From Pseudomonas brassicacearum (GTDB lineage: Bacteria; Pseudomonadota; Gammaproteobacteria; Pseudomonadales; Pseudomonadaceae): a stretch of 64,000 nt of DNA. Below the pieces are notes generated by a model, which was not told where the DNA came from, did no database searches, and saw only the letters and a program-made list of their open reading frames with translations. Both the position numbers and the translations under genes were made by a program. Below, piece by piece: positions 8,402-16,505 of this stretch. The DNA lies in NCBI RefSeq assembly GCF_003732225.1, contig NZ_MOBJ01000009.1, positions 496,001-560,000 on the forward strand, in the 5' to 3' direction. The stretch's first letter is position 1. Each line of letters begins with the position of its first letter.

Positions 8402-9409
8402 ATGACCGACACCCCGCATTTCCCCCTCTCCGCCGTGGTCGGCGCCGATGCCCTGAAACTGGCGCTGTGCCTGACGGCCATCGACCCGAAAATCGGCGGT
8501 GTGCTGATCGAAGGCCCGCGGGGCATGGCCAAGTCGACATTGGCCCGTGGCCTGGCGGATCTGCTCGCCAGCGGGCAGTTCGTCACCTTGCCCTTGGGCG
8601 CGACTGAAGAGCGGCTGGTCGGCACCCTCGACCTGGACGCCGCGCTGGGCGAAGGCCGTGTGCAGTTTTCCCCCGGTGTGCTGGCCAAGGCCGACGGCGG
8701 TGTGTTGTATGTCGATGAAGTGAATTTGCTACCCGATCATCTGGTGGATTTACTGCTCGACGTCGCCGCCAGCGGCACCAACCTGATTGAGCGCGACGGC
8801 ATTTCCCATCGGCACTCGGCGCGTTTTGTGTTGATCGGCACCATGAACCCGGAAGAGGGCGAGCTGCGTCCGCAACTGCTGGACCGTTTCGGTTTGAACG
8901 TCGTGCTCAGTGGTCACACTGCGCCGCTTGAACGCGGTCAGATCATCCGTCGCCGGCTGGATTTCGACAGTGATCCCCAGGGTTTCTGCGCCGAATGGGA
9001 AGCTCGGCAGCAGGCATTGCGTGAACGCTGCCAACACGCCCGTGTGGCACTGACGAGCATTCCTCTGGACGATCAGGCGCTGGCACAGATCACCGAGCGG
9101 TGCTTTGCCGCCGGGGTCGATGGCTTGCGCGCTGACCTGGTCTGGCTGCGTGCCGCTCGCGCCCATGCGGCATGGCGTGGGGCCGGGGCGATCAGCGAGG
9201 ATGATATCGACGCGGTCGCCGAGTTTGCCCTGCGCCATCGTCGTCGCGACACACCGCCGTCTGCGCCGAGCCAGAACCACGCGCCAGACTCGTCCGCGAC
9301 TCAACAACCGAAGCCCGGCGAAGGCCAGGGTCAATGGGGTGAAATGCCCGCTCAGGCATTGCCCACCGGTGCCCGTCGTGAAGTGCCGAGCTGGCCAAAA
9401 AAGCCCTAG
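8402..9409 (+). CDS. chlD: ChlD short form: AAA+ ATPase subunit of cobaltochelatase (0-frame product)
   Basis: A 335-residue AAA+ ATPase of the ChlI/BchI family. Walker A is GPRGMAKST (about residues 40-48), Walker B is GGVLYVDEVNLL, and the family motif GTMNPEEGELRPQLLDRFGL follows. It ends with a proline-rich linker and a TAG directly after the slippery sequence CCA AAA AAG. I chose the ATG at 8402, preceded by GAG about 9 bases upstream; an ATG at 8375 in frame has no visible ribosome site. It would power CobN; cobS and cobT are not seen nearby, so this gene probably supplies both small and medium subunits. Confidence 0.9.
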   Translation: MTDTPHFPLSAVVGADALKLALCLTAIDPKIGGVLIEGPRGMAKSTLARGLADLLASGQFVTLPLGATEERLVGTLDLDAALGEGRVQFSPGVLAKADGGVLYVDEVNLLPDHLVDLLLDVAASGTNLIERDGISHRHSARFVLIGTMNPEEGELRPQLLDRFGLNVVLSGHTAPLERGQIIRRRLDFDSDPQGFCAEWEARQQALRERCQHARVALTSIPLDDQALAQITERCFAAGVDGLRADLVWLRAARAHAAWRGAGAISEDDIDAVAEFALRHRRRDTPPSAPSQNHAPDSSATQQPKPGEGQGQWGEMPAQALPTGARREVPSWPKKP

Positions 9410-9444
9410 GCATTCGCCCTCGATCTGACGCGGGGGCGAATGCC
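9397..9444 (+). promoter_or_regulatory. Programmed -1 frameshift signal in chlD
   Basis: The heptamer A AAA AAG is at 9397-9403, in phase with the ChlI frame (CCA AAA AAG CCC TAG). After a 5-base spacer comes a perfect 11-bp stem, GGCATTCGCCC (9409-9419) with GGGCGAATGCC (9434-9444), and a 14-base loop. No strong Shine-Dalgarno-like stimulator is seen upstream. Slippage moves reading to GCC CTA GGC and opens the VWA frame to 10065. Confidence 0.88.
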
Positions 9445-10065
9445 AAACCCCGTGCAGGACACCTGAAAAACGGCAGGCAGGGCCAGCGTCGAACCACCAG
9501 CGGCGGCTCGGTCAATTGGCCTGGAACGCTGCTCAACGGCCGCCCGCGTCAGCGCGAAGATCTGCTGTTTCATCTGCGCAGTCGTTCGCCCCATGAGTTG
9601 TGGCTGGTGATTGTCGATGCCTCGGCCTCGACCCGTCGTCATCAGGCGCTGAGCGATGCCAAAGGCTTGTTGGCGCAAGTGTTCGATGACGCCTATCGCC
9701 AACGCGTGCGACTGGCGCTGTTGACCGCCAGCGGTGTTGCGCCGAGGTGGCAGGTGCAAGGTCTGAAAGCCTCGGCCAGCCTGCGCGACTGGCTCGTCGC
9801 GCTAGGTGCGGGTGGTGGCACGCCGTTGTTTGCCGCGCTGGCTGAAGCAGCGCATTGGCTGACATCACGGCAAAAGCGTTTTCCGGCAGAGCAACAACGG
9901 CTGTTGCTGCTGACCGATGGCCGCCTCAAGGAGTGGCCTGCACTGGCGCAACTCCAATGTCCGGGTATGCTGGTGGATATCGAGCGCGGGCCCATCCGGC
10001 TCGGGCGCGCTAAAGCCCTGGCCGCCGAGTTGCAGGCTGAGTATCGGCACATCGACGATCTGTAG
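9403..10065 (+). CDS. chlD: ChlD -1 frame extension: VWA domain of the cobaltochelatase medium subunit
   Basis: The -1 frame continues without a stop from the slippery site for 220 codons. It reads a basic linker, then SGGSVNWPGTLLNGRPRQRED, typical of the ChlD/BchD region before the integrin-like domain. The VWA domain follows with MIDAS motif DASAST, GGGTPLF and LLTDGR. Fused to the 334 residues before the slip this gives a 554-residue AAA+-linker-VWA protein. No good ATG or ribosome site starts this part alone (a TTG at 9598 would cut into the VWA domain), so frameshifting is the natural reading. The known precedent is the single chlD gene making two chelatase subunits. Confidence 0.85.
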   Translation, partial: ALGIRPRSDAGANAKPRAGHLKNGRQGQRRTTSGGSVNWPGTLLNGRPRQREDLLFHLRSRSPHELWLVIVDASASTRRHQALSDAKGLLAQVFDDAYRQRVRLALLTASGVAPRWQVQGLKASASLRDWLVALGAGGGTPLFAALAEAAHWLTSRQKRFPAEQQRLLLLTDGRLKEWPALAQLQCPGMLVDIERGPIRLGRAKALAAELQAEYRHIDDL

Positions 10066-10076
10066 TGCTTGCAAGA

Positions 10077-10162
10077 AGATCGCAGCCTGCGGCAGCTCCT
10101 ACAGAATTGCGTACGCCGTCGTGATACGGTCGGCGTAGGAGTTGCCGAAGGCTGCGATCTTT
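10077..10162. repeat. REPIN, class II (GATCGCAGCCTGCGGCAGCTCC)
   Basis: AGATCGCAGCCTGCGGCAGC at the left and its imperfect complement GTTGCCGAAGGCTGCGATCT at the right, about 40 bases apart. Lies just after chlD. Confidence 0.85.
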
Positions 10163-10188
10163 CAGGGACAAAATCAAAGGAGTGGACC

Positions 10189-11835
10189 ATGCGTGTTCTA
10201 GCCGCTAACAGTCAGGACGATTTCCGCGTCAAAGCCTATGCCGGAACCAACGGGGTATTGCTCGCCATGGACCTGGCCGAGCCGCGACGCAAAGGCCTGC
10301 TTGGTTTTGCCATCGAAAAACAACAGGGCAGCGGGCCCTGGGAGTTTCTGTTCAACAGCCTGACCTTCCCCGGTAAGGCCCACACCTTTCCCCAGTACAG
10401 CGCGACGCCAAGCGATAGCGCGCCGTTGCAGAAATTTCGCTGGGCGGATTACGCGGTCAATCCGGGCGTGACGATCAACTACCGGGTGCATCTGGCCTAT
10501 GGAACGCCGGATGCGCCGCAATTAGGCGAGGCCCTGGCGGTGACGGTCACCACCGACAACGGCTTGCCGGCGGGCCAGCATGTCATTTTCAATCGTGCGG
10601 TGGCGGCCAGTCAGGCCTTTTCCCGCAAGTTCCCCGAGCTCGATGCACAGCTGAGTGCCAACAAGAATCTGTCTCTCGATGACTGGCCCGCCGCACCACG
10701 GCTATGGCTGGAGAACGGTTTGCTGGAGCAGATCACCGGTTTCATCGAACGTGCCGCAGATGGTCAGTGGGCGCTGGACATTGCGATTTACGAGTATCAG
10801 TTGCCGACCATTGTCGACGCGGTCAACGCGGCGTTTGGGCGAGGCGCCAAGGTTCGGGTGCTGTATCACGCCAAGCCCGGTGATACCGACACCACCATGA
10901 ATGAAGAGAGCCTGGCCAAGCTTCCCGCCGAGAGCAAGCGGGGGCGGGTGACCCACGCGATCTTCCACGATAAGTTCATCGTACTGAGCAAGGTCGATGG
11001 TGCAGGGGAGTATCGGCCTCAGTCGGTGCTGTGCGGCAGTACCAATTTCACCGACAACGGTGTCTACCGCCAGGCCAACGTGGTGCATGTGCTGGACAAT
11101 ACCGCGGTGGGTGTCCGTTACCTGCAAGTGTTCGAGCAGATCTGGGCCGCGCCGACCGATGTGGGCGCCACACGCACCTGGTTGACCAAGAACAACCCGA
11201 TGGACCCGTCGCAGCCATTGTTTGTCGGTTTTTCACCGCGTACCGGTCAGGCCGATCTGCAGCAATTCGTTGAGATCATCAATGCGGCGAAGAAGGACGT
11301 TTTGTTTGTCACCGCGTTCGCGCTGCCGGATGAAATCCTCAACGCCTTGCTCGGCCAGCCCCACGATGATGTGCTGCGTTATGGCCTGCAAAACACCGCC
11401 AGCCGCATCACCGGTTTTCACGCCGACCGCACGGCCGACTTCGCCGCCACTGCGTTGCTCAACACTGGCATCGAGGGCTGGCTCAAGGAAAGCATGAAAG
11501 GCCAGAAGGGCGACCTGTTGGTGCATTTGAAGGCCATCGTCGTCGACTTCACCAGCGACGCGCCGACCATCATCAGTGGCAGTCACAACCTCAGCATCAA
11601 CGCCAGTGAAGGCAACGATGAAAACTTCCTGATCATTCGCGGCGACACCGACCTAGCCGACCGTTATGGGCTGGAATTGCTGCGCTTCTACGAGCATTAC
11701 CGCTTCCGCTATGCCGCCAAACAAGAGGACCTCAAGCAGGTTCCGCCACTGGCGGTGGATGACAGTTGGACCAATGACTACTACCTGGACGGCGACCTGC
11801 GAATGCTCTCGCGGTTGCGTTTTTCCGGGCGGTAA
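10189..11835 (+). CDS. Phospholipase D-like protein with two HKD motifs
   Basis: A 548-residue protein. Residues 1 to about 125 resemble a beta-sandwich accessory domain. The rest is a two-lobe PLD-superfamily enzyme: the first HxK is HDKFIVL at residue 260, followed by GSTNFTDNG, and the second is HLKAIVVD at 446, followed by GSHNLS. Both lobes look intact, so phosphodiesterase or phosphatidyl-transfer activity is plausible; the substrate is unknown. No signal peptide is evident. AAAGGAG lies 8 bases before the ATG. The tyrosinase gene follows on the same strand after 134 bases, with a DUF2182 gene beyond, suggesting one transcription unit. Confidence 0.85.
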   Translation: MRVLAANSQDDFRVKAYAGTNGVLLAMDLAEPRRKGLLGFAIEKQQGSGPWEFLFNSLTFPGKAHTFPQYSATPSDSAPLQKFRWADYAVNPGVTINYRVHLAYGTPDAPQLGEALAVTVTTDNGLPAGQHVIFNRAVAASQAFSRKFPELDAQLSANKNLSLDDWPAAPRLWLENGLLEQITGFIERAADGQWALDIAIYEYQLPTIVDAVNAAFGRGAKVRVLYHAKPGDTDTTMNEESLAKLPAESKRGRVTHAIFHDKFIVLSKVDGAGEYRPQSVLCGSTNFTDNGVYRQANVVHVLDNTAVGVRYLQVFEQIWAAPTDVGATRTWLTKNNPMDPSQPLFVGFSPRTGQADLQQFVEIINAAKKDVLFVTAFALPDEILNALLGQPHDDVLRYGLQNTASRITGFHADRTADFAATALLNTGIEGWLKESMKGQKGDLLVHLKAIVVDFTSDAPTIISGSHNLSINASEGNDENFLIIRGDTDLADRYGLELLRFYEHYRFRYAAKQEDLKQVPPLAVDDSWTNDYYLDGDLRMLSRLRFSGR

Positions 11836-11969
11836 ATGCTGACCGATTCTGCCTGGCCGTGAAGGTCATGCCACCGGTCCGCTTTCACAGGGGCTGCGCG
11901 GCACTTGATCTACCGTTGCCTGTTGAGGAGTGCGCTCCTCATCCACGCGGTTTTTCAGGGAGATCTACC

Positions 11970-13532
11970 ATGGCACATGTACGGCGTGATGTATGGAATC
12001 TAGGTTCTGGCTGGAGTGATGCGTTGTTGTGGTATGCACGCGGTGTCGGAGTCCTGCAGCAAAGGCCAATCACTGATCACACCAGTTGGCGGTTTCTGGC
12101 GGCTATTCACGGTATCGATGTCCCGCTTTGGCAAGACGCCGGATATCTGCGACGGGGCGACAAACTACCGTCGCAGGAAGATCAGGATCTCTACTGGAAT
12201 CAATGCCAGCACCAATCCTGGTATTTCCTGCCCTGGCACCGTGGTTACGTGGCTTCATTCGAACAGATTGTCCGGGCGGCAATTGTTGGCCTGGGTGGGC
12301 CAAGTGACTGGTCACTGCCTTACTGGAACTACAACGACAACCGGCAAACGCTGAAAATGCCTGCCTGTTTTGCCGCTACCTCGCTACCCAATGGCGAGCA
12401 GAATCCGCTGTATGTGCAACGTCGGTTCGGCCCCAATGGCGACGGGGTGATTGTTCTCGACGAAGCGCGGATCGATCTTCGTCCAGCCCTCAAGGAGCAT
12501 CACTTTGCCGGTTCCGCGTCGGGTGGTACGCCGGGTTTTGGTGGCCCCGAGTCGATATTCGCACACTATGGCAATGTGAACGGTTTGCTTGAGCAGCAAC
12601 CGCACAACTACGTACACGTTGCCGTTGGTGGCCGGGCCCGAGGCAATCCTAACCTGCGAGGGTTGATGATCAACCCCAACACGGCTGCTCTGGACCCGAT
12701 TTTCTGGCTGCACCATGCCAATATCGACCGGCTTTGGGATGTCTGGCTCAAGCGTGACCCGAACGACCAGAATCCGGTGTCGGCCGCATGGATCGCCGGC
12801 CCGCCAACCGGAGGCCGAGGTTTCGCCGTGCCGACGACCAATGGTGGTCGCTGGTCGTTCCGCGTCGGCGATATGCTGGATACCCGGGCGCCTAAACTCG
12901 ATTATGTCTATGAGGACACCTCCGATCCTTTGCACGGTACTCGTGCGTTCCAGCAGCGGCTTGAAACACTCGGCGTAGCGCCTCAGGTCCCCGGAGCCGT
13001 GGCCGCGAAGGAGAAAACATTGAGCAAACCTGTCACTGCCGAGTTGATCGGCGCCAACGATCAGGCCATTGACCTGAACAGCACGACTGTCGAGACGCCG
13101 GTACTTCTGGATAAGGCAGCGTCGGCCAAGGTTTTTGGCAATCTGAAGACCAGGGCGTTCAGCGCGACGGCCACGCCTGCCGATCTCGACCGGGTGTTTC
13201 TGAACCTGGAGAACATTCGTGGCGATAACGATGCGGCCACGTATGACGTGTACATCCGTATGCCGGTCGAGGGTCAAACGTCCGCCCATCCTGATGTGCG
13301 TGCAGGCTCGATCTCGCTGTTCGGGGTGAGCAACGCCAGCAGGACGGATAACCAGCACGGCGGCCAGGGGTTGAGCCATGTACTGGAAATCACCGATATC
13401 TTCGACAAGCTCAGCGCCAGCGGTGCGCCGGACCTGACGAAGTTGACGGTGCGGTTCGTGGCGGCCACCGAGATTCTGCCAGGCGACAACATCAGCGTGG
13501 GCAGAGTGAGCGTCTATCGGCAGGGTCGCTGA
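11970..13532 (+). CDS. Tyrosinase-family copper oxidase
   Basis: A 520-residue type-3 copper protein. All six expected histidines can be assigned: CuA H47 (AAIHGID), H81 (CQHQSWYF) and H90 (LPWHRGY); CuB H212 and H216 (HNYVH) and H248 (WLHHANIDRLW). Residues from about 350 on form a C-terminal domain like that of plant polyphenol oxidases, which can shield the active site. No signal or Tat peptide is visible. It would oxidise mono- or diphenols to quinones; the substrate is unknown. AGGGAG lies 9 bases before the ATG at 11970. The next gene starts 2 bases after the stop. Confidence 0.92.
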   Translation: MAHVRRDVWNLGSGWSDALLWYARGVGVLQQRPITDHTSWRFLAAIHGIDVPLWQDAGYLRRGDKLPSQEDQDLYWNQCQHQSWYFLPWHRGYVASFEQIVRAAIVGLGGPSDWSLPYWNYNDNRQTLKMPACFAATSLPNGEQNPLYVQRRFGPNGDGVIVLDEARIDLRPALKEHHFAGSASGGTPGFGGPESIFAHYGNVNGLLEQQPHNYVHVAVGGRARGNPNLRGLMINPNTAALDPIFWLHHANIDRLWDVWLKRDPNDQNPVSAAWIAGPPTGGRGFAVPTTNGGRWSFRVGDMLDTRAPKLDYVYEDTSDPLHGTRAFQQRLETLGVAPQVPGAVAAKEKTLSKPVTAELIGANDQAIDLNSTTVETPVLLDKAASAKVFGNLKTRAFSATATPADLDRVFLNLENIRGDNDAATYDVYIRMPVEGQTSAHPDVRAGSISLFGVSNASRTDNQHGGQGLSHVLEITDIFDKLSASGAPDLTKLTVRFVAATEILPGDNISVGRVSVYRQGR

Positions 13533-13534
13533 AC

Positions 13535-14269
13535 ATGGCGCAGTACCTGATCCTTGCATTGACCCGAGGCCCCCGGCCATGGCTGATCCTGATCAGCCTG
13601 GCCGGGTGGGGGCTGTTGCTCGGTGCGGCGCAGATGCTGCCTATCCCGGCGTTCTGCGGGACATTGCCGGTGCTGGACTATGCCGCCAGTTGGCAGGGGA
13701 TTGAGCAGGCATTGCTGTTCAATCCTCCTCGCCAGCTGTTGTCTTCGTGGTGGTTGATGCTGTTGGCGATGATGCCGTTGCTGCTGGTTCACCCTCTGGA
13801 TTATTTGTGGCGGCGCAGCCTGTTGCGCAAGCGCTGGCAGGCCGTGGCGTTGTTCGTCATCGGCTTTTCGGCCATCTGGACCTTGGCCGGCGTGGTGCTG
13901 ATGGGGCTGACGGTGGGGGCACGGGTGATACTCGGGTTTTCTCCGATGGACACATTGATCGTCGCGCTGGGGTTTTGCCTGATCTGGCAGGCTTCGCCGC
14001 TCAAGCAAGCGTGCCTGAACCACTGTCATTACCAGCCGCGGATTTCGGCGTTCGGCCTCGACTTTCTCAAGGACTGTCTGAAGTACGGCATGGTCAGCGC
14101 AGGCTGGTGCGTCGGCTCGTGCTGGGCCCTGATGTTGTTGCCGATGCTGGCAGAGCAGGGGCATGTGCCGCTGATGCTGTTGAGCATGGGCTGGATGCTG
14201 TGGGAACGCTTTAAAAGACCTCGCCCCGTTCGTTGGTACTGGCCGTTTCCACTGCGTCTGTTTCACTGA
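13535..14269 (+). CDS. DUF2182 integral membrane protein
   Basis: A 244-residue protein with about six hydrophobic segments and the family-like stretch CLIWQASPLKQACLNHCH, in which Cys and His could bind metal. The DUF2182 family is annotated as predicted metal-binding membrane proteins with no proven function. Its start lies 2 bases after the tyrosinase stop, so co-translation is likely. Supplying copper to the tyrosinase is a reasonable guess only. Confidence 0.8.
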   Translation: MAQYLILALTRGPRPWLILISLAGWGLLLGAAQMLPIPAFCGTLPVLDYAASWQGIEQALLFNPPRQLLSSWWLMLLAMMPLLLVHPLDYLWRRSLLRKRWQAVALFVIGFSAIWTLAGVVLMGLTVGARVILGFSPMDTLIVALGFCLIWQASPLKQACLNHCHYQPRISAFGLDFLKDCLKYGMVSAGWCVGSCWALMLLPMLAEQGHVPLMLLSMGWMLWERFKRPRPVRWYWPFPLRLFH

Positions 14270-14305
14270 AAACCACCCCTGATGAAACGGGGGGTGACCA
14301 TAGAT

Positions 14306-14378
14306 GTAGGAGCTGCCGAAGGCTGCGATCTGTTGACTTTCAAGATCAAAAGATCGCAGCCTGCGGCAGCTCCTACGG
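14306..14378. repeat. REPIN, class II, between convergent genes
   Basis: TAGGAGCTGCCGAAGGCTGC and its complement, separated by about 20 bases, lie between the DUF2182 gene and the leftward TPR-like gene. Confidence 0.88.
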
Positions 14379-14393
14379 GGGTTGTGTATGCCT

Positions 14394-16403
14394 TCAGTTT
14401 TTCGGGGACGGGCTGACGGTCGCGTTGCGCCAGGCGGTTTGCAGTTGTTCGTTCAGGAGTGCCGGTACGGTTTTACCCGGCTGTTTCTCCAGGCTGACTT
14501 TCAGGCCATTGAGTGAGCGGCCACTGAGGCGATTGCCCGCCAGGTCTTCACGGAACACCTGTTCGGCTTGCGCGTATTGCCCCTGGGTCAGCAACGCGTA
14601 GCCCAAAGACTCGCGTAGCGTGTAATACCAGTCCGGCGGCTCGTTGTAGTTGAGCGCGTCCTGGATTTGCACGGCCTTGCGCCAGGCCGCGATGATCTGC
14701 ACATTGTTGTCACCCTCGAGGGCCTGGAGATCGGCACTCAACCCCTGTTTCTGATCCTTGCCGAACACCTCTGCGCCGGCGTCCTTGAGTGCCGCGATAT
14801 CGAGTGTTCCATGGCTGCTGCCCAGCGCTTTGTTGAGCAGGATCAGGTTGGCAATGCGGAACAGCTCCACGGCTTTATTGCTGCCATAACGCAAGTCCGG
14901 ATTCACGCTCAAGGCTGCGTTGACGGCCTGCCAATAACCTTTGAGGGCATCACGAGCAGCGCTGCCGTCGAGGCCGTCGGCACTCAGTTTTTGGTAGGCG
15001 CTGGCGTATGCCGCCATGACCTGAGTGTAAGGTGCGGTCAACGTGCCGTATTTGTTCGCCGCAGCGCAGGTCTGGTTGATGGTTTGCAAGCCGGCGTTGA
15101 TCTTCGGTTCGATCCGCTTCAGGGCGTCCCAGTCTTCGAAGCGTACGGCGAAGTAATAGGGCACGGCGTAGAAGTAGTCAGACTTGGTGGCGATTTCCTG
15201 GGGGTATTGCTTGCAGAGGAAATCCAGTGCGGCATAGCGGGTGGTGTTTTCCACCAGCTCCTCGGCCATGTTCAGCGCTTCGTTCTGGCGCCCTTCGATG
15301 GACAACGTCCAGGTCAGGAAATGAATGTTGTGCCCCAGGTAGTGCAGCGGGTACGGGCTCTGCGGGTCGACCTGATGGGTGTAGGCGCGGTCGACCGACA
15401 CCGCCGTGTAGTTGGCGATGCTGGCCAGGGCATTGTTGCCGGTGCGCTGGTAGATGTGTGAGGCCATGTGCACCAGGTGACCGATGGCCGGGTTCTGATC
15501 GCGAAAACGGTCAGCCATGGGCAGGCCGCTGGCAGGGAAGGGTGACTCTTCAATGGCATGGATATAGAAGTGGTTAGCGCCGGTGTGCAGCTTGTCCTGC
15601 ACCAGCACCCGGTTGAGCACTTGTAATGCCTCGTAGGCGGCGGAGGTGGGTTTGACTTTATCGGACACCGCTTCATCGCCCTCCCACCATTTCCAGGGGT
15701 TGAGGTTAAGCAGGGCGTCGGCATACAGCGTGGCGGCGTCGAGGTCGTCGAAGTGGTTTTCCGACAGGGATTTCATCGCGTCGGCGTAGCGCTGCTTACC
15801 TTCGTCGGGCAGGCTGAGCTTGCCGTCCTTCTCGCTGTAGAGGGTCATGAACGCCTTGGCGTAATCGACTTCGCGCTGCAATTGCCGTTCGCTGAAGCGC
15901 TCTTTGGCGGCCGGGTCCTTGAGGCGAGCCATGGCGTTGTCCAAGGCTATTTGTGCCGAGCGGTAGGCCAGTTGATCACAGCCAGTGGTGGCGTCGCTGT
16001 TGATGTTGGAGTTGGCCGACAGCGCGATGCCCCAATAGGGCATTGCCGCACCTTCGTCGAAGCGGCTGGCCTGGTAGAACGCCCGAATCGCCTCGGAAAA
16101 GTTGAAGCCGTACTGCAAGGCAATGCCCTGGCTGTAGAAGGCTTCGACCTGCTCGGCGCCCTTGAGGCTCACCAGTGGATAGCGTGTGCCACCGAGCCCT
16201 GAGAGCAGGTGGCCCTTGTCGGTGTCCTGCTGGCTGACGCACTGATGCAGCACCTCCAGATACGGTGTGTCGGGTGATGCCGGCGCAAAGCTTTTCAGGT
16301 TCTCGGTCGCGCCGTGGCCCAGGGTGTGGGCCTGGGCAACTGGAAGTCCGGCCAGAAGCAGATTGCCAATCAGGGTGGCGCGCAGAAGGCAGGGTACTTC
16401 CAT
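14394..16403 (-). CDS. Exported TPR-like helical-repeat protein
   Basis: A 669-residue protein with a signal peptide (hydrophobic NLLLAGLPVAQA followed by His-Thr, cleavage near residue 25). The mature part is helix-rich with TPR-like units, for example SQGIALQYGFNFSEAIRAF and LTQGQYAQAEQVFREDL at the C-terminus, plus HMASHIYQRTGNN in the middle. No enzymatic motif was recognised with certainty. It is probably periplasmic, acting as a binding or scaffold protein. It stands alone between a REPIN and the oxidoreductase gene. Homologues are usually annotated only as tetratricopeptide repeat proteins. Confidence 0.75.
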   Translation of the reverse strand: MEVPCLLRATLIGNLLLAGLPVAQAHTLGHGATENLKSFAPASPDTPYLEVLHQCVSQQDTDKGHLLSGLGGTRYPLVSLKGAEQVEAFYSQGIALQYGFNFSEAIRAFYQASRFDEGAAMPYWGIALSANSNINSDATTGCDQLAYRSAQIALDNAMARLKDPAAKERFSERQLQREVDYAKAFMTLYSEKDGKLSLPDEGKQRYADAMKSLSENHFDDLDAATLYADALLNLNPWKWWEGDEAVSDKVKPTSAAYEALQVLNRVLVQDKLHTGANHFYIHAIEESPFPASGLPMADRFRDQNPAIGHLVHMASHIYQRTGNNALASIANYTAVSVDRAYTHQVDPQSPYPLHYLGHNIHFLTWTLSIEGRQNEALNMAEELVENTTRYAALDFLCKQYPQEIATKSDYFYAVPYYFAVRFEDWDALKRIEPKINAGLQTINQTCAAANKYGTLTAPYTQVMAAYASAYQKLSADGLDGSAARDALKGYWQAVNAALSVNPDLRYGSNKAVELFRIANLILLNKALGSSHGTLDIAALKDAGAEVFGKDQKQGLSADLQALEGDNNVQIIAAWRKAVQIQDALNYNEPPDWYYTLRESLGYALLTQGQYAQAEQVFREDLAGNRLSGRSLNGLKVSLEKQPGKTVPALLNEQLQTAWRNATVSPSPKN

Positions 16404-16505
16404 GAGTCAGTTGCTCCTTGAGACCTCATCCGTCTGCGACGAAGTATTGTTGAACTTCGCTGAAATTCCAGTGTGCCATCACGCTGTTCCAGTGCAGTCA
16501 TCCGG

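Noticed and set aside
8402..10065. chlD as a broken gene caused by an indel
   Set aside because: An indel is possible in principle, but the exact A AAA AAG phase, adjacent stop and perfect downstream hairpin fit programmed frameshifting far better.
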